The notes beneath the pieces were generated by a model. It was given only the letters and a program-made list of their open reading frames with translations. It had not been told where the DNA came from and did no database searches. This document shows positions 55,524-64,000 of a stretch of DNA of 64,000 nucleotides, piece after piece. Position 1 is the first letter of the stretch, and each line of letters starts with the position of its first letter. Source of the DNA: Amoebophrya sp. A120 (taxonomy: Eukaryota; Sar; Dinophyceae; Syndiniales; Amoebophryaceae); NCBI GenBank assembly GCA_905178155.1, contig CAJINV010000019.1, forward strand, positions 316,475-380,474, given 5' to 3'. The position numbers were made by a program, and so were the translations under genes.

Positions 55524-55997
55524 TTAGGGATCTTTTCTGTTCTTTCTCGGTAAGCGTTGAGATCCCGTTCCAGTGCGAAGCTGATGATCTTGATCTTTTG
55601 GAAATAATACGTACTGAAAGTGTAGTTCAGTGTAGCAACAAGTTTTTCTTGCGCGGATGAACAAGTGGCAGTGCGTTCTGCCCAACGTGATAAGTAATCC
55701 GACTATGGTGACCAGGCATCCCTCATGAAGGCCGAGCGGTATTGAGAGGTAAGTACAACCTCTTGCGCCACCAGATCTGGTGTCTTGATGTTCTTGCTGT
55801 TTCGAAAAGCCTAAGTGTCCCCGGAAAAGAAGTGCAGTTGTTACGACTCCTGGCGGGGGCCCTAGTTTTCCTTTCGATTCGCCGTTCAACTTCAAAGTAT
55901 CAAAGACGTCAATTCTATATGCTATAGCTTGTCCTTTTGTCGCTTTCGTGTTTCTTATTTTCAGATAGATACCAAGTATCACCGTGATGATGATCAT
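55524..55997 (-). CDS. Possible small ORF, 157 codons, unrecognised
   Basis: Open frame from ATG 55997 to a stop at 55524, in the spacer between the AP-4 epsilon stop (56140) and the proteasome start (55112), same strand. It begins with a hydrophobic stretch (MIIITVILGIYLKIRN) and has a second one (CLVTIVGLLITLG); the remainder is Cys- and Arg-containing without a recognisable motif. It could be a small membrane protein or a chance frame in untranslated sequence. Confidence 0.2.
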   Translation of the reverse strand: MIIITVILGIYLKIRNTKATKGQAIAYRIDVFDTLKLNGESKGKLGPPPGVVTTALLFRGHLGFSKQQEHQDTRSGGARGCTYLSIPLGLHEGCLVTIVGLLITLGRTHCHLFIRARKTCCYTELHFQYVLFPKDQDHQLRTGTGSQRLPRKNRKDP

Positions 55998-56139
55998 GTC
56001 GCACTTTTGTAAAAATCATGGTCAGCATGTGTCGTGTATTTCATGGGTTCAAAAAATCTTCCATCGTTGTCGGTGTCTGTTCCCAAGAATCTTTCATCTT
56101 CCGCCCGACCACAGTCCCCTCCCCACGCGGCTGCTTTTA

Positions 56140-59100
56140 TCACCCCAGCGTCCCGACGCTCTGCAGGGCCCCGGCCACTGTGTCGACCGCTGCGTCGGTG
56201 GCGCCCTTGATGGCGATGTTTGCGGTCGGGTGACCAGGCGTGAATTGGGCGTGGAGAAAGACCTTTGCGTTTCCGCTTATGGTTTGCCCAGCAAGCATCG
56301 CTTCCTGCCCGATGATCTCGACACGACCGACCCCGAGGGTTTGTTCCAATTTCTGCACCAGGACGTCGCAAGTGGGGACCTGATTGTCGATAGATGTAAG
56401 TAAATGCTTGCAATAGTCTATGTATCTGCAGCTTCAGGGGGAGAACAATGAATCCTATTTGGACCTTCTCAAGGTTGATGGACATCAACATGTTGATTCC
56501 CAAAAAAATGCAAAGGATGAAGACCCTTCCAGCACACAGAATGAAAAAAAAGGCCGTTATTAACATCTTCACCCACCGCTCAAAATTCCTAGTACCGATG
56601 GCCCCAGCCTGACAGCGACGCTTCTTTCCGCGGGTAGCGTGCCCCACTCCGCTCCGAGTTGGTCGATTTTTATCGCGAAAGGCGTCAAGACGTGGGGTCG
56701 TTGATCAAGCGTTTTTACCGGAGACCGGGGGAGGGGGGAGAAGGTGTTATTTCCAACGACGGGTGTCGCTGTCGCAAGTCCTGGGGAGGCCGATGATGAA
56801 AAGTCGAGGGACAAGAGATCGTTTCCGGTGGGGGGAGCTTCCGTTCCTGTTCTCGCAGTCGGACCCCCGGGAGAGGTAGATATGAGCAGGTCTGCAGCAG
56901 ATGAGGTTTGTCCAGTTGAGGCTGCTGGTGGTCCAAGACTCAGCAAATCTTCCTCCGCGCCACCTAGCAGATCGCTGCTGGATCCCTGCGCAGGGTAATT
57001 AGGATTTTTGGTAGTGCCACTACCACCACCGGCTCCTGAATCAAGTAGATTTGATGCCCCGTTTGGATCCCCAAGTAAGTCCACCTGCTTCTGCTGCGCG
57101 TCGTCCGCCGGGCTGGTGTGCGTTGTTGTCGTAGAGCTCGTTGCGTTCGAGGAAAGAGACAGGCTCGCTGCGACCTTCTGTTGGTGTGCCGTGCCCGCTC
57201 CGGGTGGCGGCTATCAAATGTAAAAATGTCTGGGTCTGGAAGGCTGCAACTTGTCATGCACATTTTACATGGCCCATGACGTCTATGATGTACTCCCTAG
57301 CATTACAGATTTTCTGAGTGCTTCTTGATGCCTATTCCGCATGACAAATGGCCTCCCCGCGTAACACAAACTGGACTCCTCTTGCTGAGCATGCACTACA
57401 GATTTTTCTAGAGTCCAAAGTTAGCATCACAAGTTCCAACTTTCCAGACCCAGACATTTTTACACTTCATAGCGGCTCAGGTTGCACGGTAACCGGCTGC
57501 GCGGGCGTCGCCGTCATACCGGAAAAGAGCGCTGCGGCCATTTTTTCTCTTTCTATCAAAAGAAAAAACGTCTGGGTCTGGAAACTTGTGACGCTGGGTG
57601 GCGTCTCATGACGAGGCTACAGATGCTGGCTCAGCATGACAAGTTTCTGAGCTTCTAGGTGTTGCCTATTCCGCATGACAAACTGCGCTTCCGCATCACA
57701 GAAAAACGGAGATCTTGGGTAATGTGCATGACAGATTTAAGAGTCATGCCAGACAAGCATGACAAACATGAATTCTTCAAGACCCAGACATTTTTACATT
57801 TGATACTTTCGGTCTGTCGCTTATTCTCCATCGGCGCGGGCCTGGGCGCTGTTTGGGGCTGGGAATTAGTCGTCGTGGCTCCAGTTGATTGAGAACCTGA
57901 TGCTACGCCTGCCGCTGTGGTGGCCGTCCCGGTAGAACTTGCCGACCCCCCGGCCACATTGTTGGGCAGTTGCTGCGGCTGCAGTGCGGCAGGCTCGTTG
58001 TACCTGGTAATTTTGCAAAGTGAACTTTAATTGTATATTACGGGTAGCAAGTTTGGAAAGTGAGTAAACACTGCGTGCGAGTAGGTGCTGGCATCTCGTC
58101 CCTTCTCTTGGTTCTAGGAGAATACAGCTCTGCAGGAGAAATGGTGTTTTCTCACTCCAACTACCGGCAAAATAGGACGACGACGACGAGAATTACATAT
58201 CATAGACATGTATACGACCATCATTTTCATCGTTCATCGATCTCTGGCGTGCAAAAACACTTACCCTGCCGGCCCCCATTTTCTCGCCGCATTTTTCCCG
58301 GTCGTTTGCAAGCTCAGCCCCCCTGCTTTCTCGCTGTTCACGTCGAATAAGCCGCCGAGCCCCGCATTCTGCAGCTTGCCCTGCATCCCAGGTTCCGCAG
58401 CGGAGGACCCACTTGACCCGCCTTGTGCTAATGCTCCGGAAACACTGCCCGCCCCTCCCAACAAATCCCCCGAGCCGGCGCCTGCCATCAGGCCGGAGGG
58501 CGTGTGCATCTTCGGGCCGACCTTTGGCGCTTCGTAGGGGGTGAAATTGATCGCGGCTTTGTGCAACGGCTTGGTACTTGATGTTCCCGAAGGATTTGCA
58601 CTGTTGCCGCTGTCTCCACCCACCCCACCCCCGGACATTTTCATCTTCCTCCGCTCCTCTTTCGTCAAATACCGACTACTTGCGTCCGCGTTCCGGGAAA
58701 CGTAATTGTTCAGAAAAGACAAATTTTTGTCGACCGCGACGTCCTCGCAAGATCCGTCGAAGGGCAAGACGATCTGCATCACCTTGGTACTGCTTTGCTC
58801 GACCATGCGTTTGAGCTCGTAGCACCGCTGCTGCAAATCCGTGGACCTCGACTCCCGGTACTTTTCGACCACCTCCAAAATTGCCGCGTCGTTGCGCAGC
58901 AGAATGTCGTTCTGCGCGGTCAGCTTGGTCAGCGCCGAGATCAAAAAGCATCTCGTTTCTGTTATAACCCGCTCAGGTGTTACAGTCTCAAACGTTACAA
59001 TAGAATATGGAAATCTGTGATGCAAGAAGTGCATGAGCTAACCTACTCTCACAGGATTGCGCATGACAAGTTTCGGAGCCCCAAACCGCACTAGAATCTG

Positions 59101-62100
59101 CCGAAATTTGTATTGCAGAAAGTGGAACGCTCTGCGAGTCTGTCATGCTCATCATGCAACACAAATTCTAGATTTTATTGTACCGTTTGAGATTGTAACT
59201 TTTGAGCAGGTCATATCTGTCGCCGTGGCGCCGCTGCTCGTCCCGCCGGACTGCGCAATACCGGTGGAGATGATCTCTGTCGTCGTGCTGCTGGTCCACT
59301 TGGACAGGCAGTCGCAGAGCAGATCCGTGATCTCATTCACGTTCCCGCGGTAGCCGTATCAAATGCAAGTAAGTCTGGGTCTGGAAGAACAATGTCATGC
59401 AGATTTTGTATGACGCATGATGTCTGTGATGCATGCCGTAGACTTTCTGATGCCCTTACCGCATGAGAAATGCCCTCTCCGCGTATCAAAAAGCTGGACC
59501 TTTTTTGCTGTTCATCATGCAATACAGATTTTATGTCGAGTCCAAAGGTAGCATCACAGGTTGCATCTTTCCAGACCCAGACATATTTGCAGTCCATAAG
59601 CCGTCCAACGTACACAAAGACCCGTACTCGCCGAGCACCCACGCGATCACCTGGATCAACACGTCGGGGAAGCGGGACCCCTTGTCCGTCCCATTGCCGT
59701 ACTTCTCCAGCAGTTTCACAAACGTGTTGACCGTGTACACCCGGAATTTTTCGTCCTCTTCGTCCGACGTGCCCGTGCCCTCGGCGACGAAACGCATATC
59801 AAATGTAAAAGTGTCTGGGTCTGGAAGATTGCCAGGTTTGTCATGCACATTTTGCCTGACTCCTGATGTCTGTGATGCATGCCCTAGCATCACAGATTTT
59901 GTGCGGGCTTCCTGATGCCTATACCGCATGACAAATGCTCTTTCCGTGTAGCAAAACTTGGGCTCTCTTTGCTGCTCATGCGATACAGTTTTTTTTCGAA
60001 TCCAAAATCAGCATGACAGGTTGGATTCTTCCAGACCCAGACATTTTTACACTTGATAGCGCATCAGATTGTGCGACACGGTTTGCGGCAGCAAGTCGCC
60101 CCCCAGCTGGAACACGTTGTATCAATTGCAAATATGTCTGGGTCTGGGAAATTCTGAGATGACTTGTCATGCACGTTTTACATGAGCCATGATGTCTGTG
60201 ATGCATGTCCTAGCGTCGCAGATTTTTTGAGGGCTTCTTGATGCCTAGTCCGCATGACAAATGCCCTGCTCTCCGCGTAGCAAAAATTGCGTTCTCTTTG
60301 CTGCTCATGCAATACAGATTTTTTTGGAATCTAAAGGCAGCGTCACAAGTTGCATTTCTCCAGACCCAGACATCTTTGCATTTGATACGTTGGTCATGGT
60401 GTCCAAATACCAGTCGTTGGACGGCGCGTACCGCTCGGCGAGTATCGCAAGGAAAAACTGTTTCACTGTGGACTTGTGATGCAGAAAGTGTATCGCAGAC
60501 GTCTTTGTCTTGCTACATATGCAAGAAAGTGCGTTTTTAGGCGTGTCTTTCCTTGGGTGGCTCGCATGGCAAACTTCCTTTGTGATGCAAAGCAAACTTG
60601 TGATGCAGAAGTTGCAAAATCATCACAGTGAAGCAGTTTTTTCGTGGGATAGCGAGGGTGCAAATCCTACTCGTGAGCTCCTTGCGCAGGTGGTTGTCCT
60701 GGGTGGTTTGCAGGTGGAAAAGAAGCTTCTCGGCTATCCTGTGCAAAAGTATCGCACTCGTAGTAATTGCAATCATGCATCACAAATTTTTTTCTCAAGG
60801 TAAATCCGCATCACAGATTTTATTTCTCATGCTGAGAAAGTTTGTAATGCATTTATACGAGTACGATTATACTTTTGCAATTTATATCGGCGACGACCGT
60901 GCAATTCTGCGGGTTCGTCATCTTATACCTGACAGTGTATGGGGGCGGTCGTACCTTTTGTTCTTCATGTCTTGTCATGCGAAGGTCATGTGATGAGAAG
61001 AACTCTGTGTCATGATACGCATGGACGAAAACCTCTTGATAGCATATTATACAGCAAATCCAGCGTCTTTCGCTTGAGCGTTTCATCCGGATCCTCCAGG
61101 CAATCTACTACGACCATCTGATGCTCAGCAGCGTATTTCGGATTCATCTGCACAATCGCTGCGAGGCCGGTGACGCCCAGGTACCTTGATTTGTGGTAGA
61201 TGATGAGTGAAGTTTGATGCCAACATTCATCACACGCGCGACGACTATGATGTACGTACTTATCCTTTCCTATGATGTACGTACTTATGTATCAACTTGC
61301 CCGGCGGCTTCATCGCGACGTTGTCATAACAAACAAGTAGAGAGAAAACAGAAGACAGAAGCATGCCATCCATCATCAGCAATACAAGTTTTCACTTTCA
61401 GTATAAAGTACTTCAAATTGTGGTTGTCACTGGAGATGAAGCGCGAGATGGACTGCGCGGCCTGCTCCAACAGGGGCGGATGCGGGTAGATTTTGGTGAT
61501 GGTGTTGACGCACTCGTACAAAATCGCGTAACCGACGTTGACGCCCATGTCGGATTTCTTCATCATTTCCCCCAAAAGCGGGTACATCAACTCGCTGGCC
61601 TTGGGGTCCGCGTGCCCCAGCGTGCCCAGGATGGACAATAGCTTGATCTGGATCCAGGGGGCCGGCACCCGGTGGTAGTCGAATTCCCGCGGCAGCCGGT
61701 GGTCGATGATTTGCTTCAGGATGGACAAAAAGCTCGGCACCAGGTCCTTGTTCGCGATCGTGTTCTGCTTGGCCAAGTCGTGGAGCATGTACAGACTGGC
61801 ACCCATCACAGACGGGTCCTGGTCGCAGAGAACCTGGGGATGGGGGAGAAGTTATTTTTGTGTTTACTGGCGGCAGGGATTTGTTCTTCTTCTTTCATAA
61901 TTTACTTCGCATAGCGATCACAAATAATATCATGTTGTTGATCTGCAGTAGGAGCGAAGACATGATTTGCCATGCATGTATCATATACCTTCCTGACATT
62001 GTCGTTACAGCTGGTTGCAATGTTGCTGTCGAGCTTGTAAATTTTGTGCAGAGCCTATCCAAGAAAAAAAGTGTGTCAGTGTAACTTTCTTTGGCCGACA

Positions 62101-63389
62101 GCATCACAAATTTGCTCTACATGACAGAGAAAACCTGTGATGCGTGGTTTGTAAGGGGAAATGCACATGAAAAAAGGACTTCATGGCTGTGTGGCATGAC
62201 AGGTGTAACTCTGTTGCATGTTTTGCATTACAGAGTTACACTTACACAGTTTTTTTCTTGCATAGCGCCACAATCGCTTTCTTCCGTACGGATTCGTGGT
62301 TTATCAAGTGCAAAAATAAGTGGGTCTGGAAAAGTGTGAACTTGTCATGCAGATTTTCCATGACCCATGAGGTCTGGAATCCAGGACTTAGCATGACAGA
62401 CTCCGCGAGGTCTCTGCCATGCCTATCCCGCATGACAAACCCCCTTCCGACTTGGTCAAAAGTGGACAGGTCTACTTGGCACTCATGCAACACAGATTTT
62501 TGCATGCTTCAGATTTACCATGACAAGTTGCCACCTTCCAGACCCAGACATATTTGCATTTGATATGGTTGTGCGTCAAGCATTTTATCACCTCTGGCAG
62601 GATCGCTGGGACCATCTATCCAAGAAAAAAAGATTCTTGTCGGTGTAACTTTTGTGGCGGAACAGCAATGCAAATCTGTCTGGCATGACAGCAAAATCAT
62701 AAACCTGTCATGCGTAGTAGATACTACGTGAAAACGCGCTTGACTAGACCTTACAGCTACAATTAGAATTACAATGCGTGACCCGCATGACAGACGCAGT
62801 CATCTTGCATGTTGCGCACCTACCCAAAGTTACAACTACAATCTTTCTTTGCTGGATACCATCTCTTGGTTGACCAATCTGCAGATGCTGATCAAGGCTC
62901 CCGCGACCTCGAGATGGTTGGACGACTTCAGGTCTCGCTGGAGCGTGTTGATTAGCAGCAGCATGAATTCGTGGTCCTTGTGCAGGAAAATGTTACAGGC
63001 TAAGTAACCGATCCGCTTCGCCATGATCTGCTTCTCGTTACACAGCTTCACCGCGTGGATGTAGGCCAGACTGCAGTCGTGCCCCAGCATCTCCACGTAG
63101 ATGGCGCGGATCAGGAACCTGATGGGAAATAGTGAGATGATGAAGTTCTGTCATGCACAAGTACCGCACCAGAAAAGAAAGAGTCAATTCAATTGCCCGC
63201 TACGCATCACAAATCACAGTCATAAAAATCAAGTACTCTTTCATCCTTTTGAGCGAAACACCGGGCAGGTTCACTGATGCTTTCAGGGCAGCAACCTCAT
63301 TCAGGATGATTTTGTCCTCCTCTTGCTTGCTTCTGCTTTCCCCGATTTGCTTCACGAGTTCAAAGAACTCCTTCGAGAGGTGGCCGCCC
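56140..63389 (-). CDS. AP4E1: AP-4 complex subunit epsilon (large adaptin), first exon(s) not identified
   Basis: Large subunit of the AP-4 adaptor, which sorts cargo at the trans-Golgi network. Eighteen exons from 63389-63237 leftward, including 63118-62859, 61833-61412, 61184-61053, 60928-60887, 59796-59598, 58962-58265, 57211-56596 and 56379-56140; about 1,160 aa, longer than plant epsilon (about 930). The trunk is clear: FELVKQIGESRSKQEED, IRAIYVEMLGHDCSLAYI, NTLQRDLKSSNHLEV, EFDYHRVPAPWIQIKLLSIL (diagnostic of epsilon rather than gamma), GYAILYECVNTI, VVDCLEDPDETLKRKTLDLL, AERYAPSNDWYLDTM, QVIAWVLGEYG. The hinge is a long Ser/Gly/Thr-rich insert with several DLL motifs. The C-terminal domain (QKLEQTLGVGRVEIIGQEA) resembles the AP-4 epsilon platform and ends at a TGA. 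The frame is open without Met at 63389 behind a CTTCAG acceptor, so the start lies upstream. Eleven introners interrupt it. Confidence 0.92.
57212..57471. mobile_element. Introner, family A
   Basis: 260 bp, AP-4 epsilon hinge. Flanking repeat GCGGC. Confidence 0.93.
57554..57805. mobile_element. Introner, family A (252-bp subfamily)
   Basis: AP-4 epsilon hinge; same orientation as 48238-48489. Flanking repeat CTTTC. Confidence 0.93.
58963..59215. mobile_element. Introner, family E
   Basis: 253 bp, AP-4 epsilon. Flanking repeat TCTGT. Confidence 0.93.
59357..59597. mobile_element. Introner, family A
   Basis: 241 bp, AP-4 epsilon; left arm altered to AAGTCTGGGTCTGGAAG. Flanking repeat AGCCG. 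Confidence 0.91.
59797..60058. mobile_element. Introner, family A
   Basis: 262 bp, AP-4 epsilon. Flanks ACGCA/GCGCA. Confidence 0.92.
60120..60387. mobile_element. Introner, family A
   Basis: 268 bp, AP-4 epsilon. Flanking repeat CGTTG. Confidence 0.93.
60443..60651. mobile_element. Introner, family C
   Basis: 209 bp, AP-4 epsilon; close to 19519-19727. Flanking repeat GCGAG. Confidence 0.93.
60736..60886. mobile_element. Introner, family F
   Basis: 151 bp, AP-4 epsilon. Flanking repeat TCGGC. Confidence 0.92.
62056..62264. mobile_element. Introner, family C
   Basis: 209 bp, AP-4 epsilon. Flanks GAGCC/GCGCC. Confidence 0.91.
62302..62565. mobile_element. Introner, family A
   Basis: 264 bp, AP-4 epsilon; left arm AATAAGTGGGTCTGGAA. 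Flanking repeat TGGTT. Confidence 0.91.
62627..62858. mobile_element. Introner, family C
   Basis: 232 bp, AP-4 epsilon. Flanking repeat CCATC. Confidence 0.92.
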
Positions 63390-64000
63390 CTGAAGATATT
63401 TTTTTTTTCTATATCGATTCGCTTCCACCGAGGAGCCTCTCTTTGTTTTCATACACGTAGTTTCTTTATGATCCTCATGAACGGTGATTGCGGAGCAAAG
63501 TAGAACAAACAGCAACAAATACGTGTGCATCTTGGGCGTGCTGTTGTTTTCCGGTCCTCCCCACGAAGCTACGGCTAGTATTGACGATGCACCAGGTCGT
63601 GTAGGAAGCGAGACAACTCTGCTTCTAGATCCCGAAGCCGCCGCGACCCAGAGTCACCTGTATAATCTCGCGGGCTCTGATGTTGTTCCTTGTCAGCCAG
63701 GCGGGTTGCAGCTGCGACTGCGCAGGAGTAGGTGTTCTTGGTGCCTCGTCCTTGTTACTAGCAGCCGATTACGCGACGTCGCTGCGTCGCAGAGACCGCG
63801 CTGAGAGCAACTTCTCAAAGCATGTGGCAGTGTCATCTTGCCCCAGCTACGAAAGGAGCAGGAGGGGGTGCAGTCTGCATTTTCATCAAAAGTGGTCAAT
63901 TGATGCTGGCGCCCGTAATAGAATCTCCCACCCCAATAGAGGTGGCGAGAGAGCCGGGACGAAGTAATGGATATGTTGACAACGCCAACACGGACAATAA
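63390..64000. other. Right-edge region, probable 5' part of the AP-4 epsilon gene
   Basis: Upstream of the first identified AP-4 epsilon exon. Short frames exist on both strands (95 codons plus at 63680-63967; 68 codons minus at 63693-63899) but none reads as an adaptin N-terminus. The initiating exon is either very short here or beyond the window. Confidence 0.35.

Noticed and set aside
55524-55997. Treating the 157-codon frame as a confident gene
   Set aside because: No motif, no intron and no homology impression; left as a low-confidence candidate.
61238-61290. Duplicated ATGATGTACGTACTTAT sequence
   Set aside because: A short local duplication (about 17 bp, two copies) within an AP-4 epsilon intron; no further structure around it.
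1-64000. CRISPR-like or tandem satellite explanation for the recurring GTCTGGGTCTGGAAG / CTTCCAGACCCAGAC sequences
   Set aside because: They come as inverted pairs about 250 bp apart with 5-bp duplications, in eukaryotic genes, not as regularly spaced direct repeats.

Overview
This window looks like nuclear DNA of a protist, most likely a dinoflagellate of the parasitic Amoebophrya/Syndiniales type. Three things point there. Eukaryote-only genes are present (proteasome beta-2, an AP-4 adaptin, a CBS-domain IMPDH). Every well-supported gene is on the minus strand. Most introns are copies of short inverted-repeat elements (introners), including many introns without GT-AG ends; published Amoebophrya genomes are known for this. 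Genus is an inference; the intron architecture is read directly from the sequence.

Layout, left to right, all genes on the minus strand: (1) 1-3943, putative peptidase S51-like protein with an N-terminal hydrophobic leader, 3' end outside the window. (2) 5628-11906, a protein of about 1,300 aa with a HEAT/TOG-like N-terminus. (3) 13060-16404, IMP dehydrogenase with the catalytic cysteine position occupied by alanine. (4) 17687-29497, about 1,400 aa in about 29 exons: membrane segments, an S1-S4 voltage-sensor-like block and a phosphodiesterase-fold domain whose HD metal motif is lost. (5) 30734-36395 and (6) 38518-45913, tandem paralogous membrane-anchored JmjC/cupin-8 proteins with damaged iron-ligand sets. 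(7) 46582-49516, unrecognised membrane protein. (8) 51116-52433, unrecognised small multi-exon gene. (9) 52761-55112, proteasome subunit beta-2. (10) 56140-63389, AP-4 epsilon adaptin, first exon(s) not identified. Spacers of about 0.3-2 kb separate genes.

The dominant feature is the intron system. I count 71 introner elements in ten terminal-sequence families (named A-J here): A 29, B 10, C 11, D 7, E 3, F 5, G 3, H 1, I 1, J 1. All families share the same design: ends of the form TAT...ATA, terminal inverted repeats of about 15-40 bp, usual length 125-330 bp, and a flanking direct repeat of 5 bp (identical by eye in about 50 of 70 complete copies, one mismatch in most others). All 71 lie inside gene spans, none in spacers. 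Where I could check the frame (IMPDH and the S51-like gene), removing the element plus one copy of the 5-bp repeat restores a conserved reading frame. Some elements carry nested insertions, including a foldback element with a perfect 62-bp palindrome and telomere-like tracts.

The genes do not form a metabolic pathway. The most unusual biology is the introner system, the voltage-sensor/pseudo-phosphodiesterase fusion and the IMPDH lacking its nucleophile. Exon borders at introners are uncertain by up to about 5 bases because of the direct repeats.
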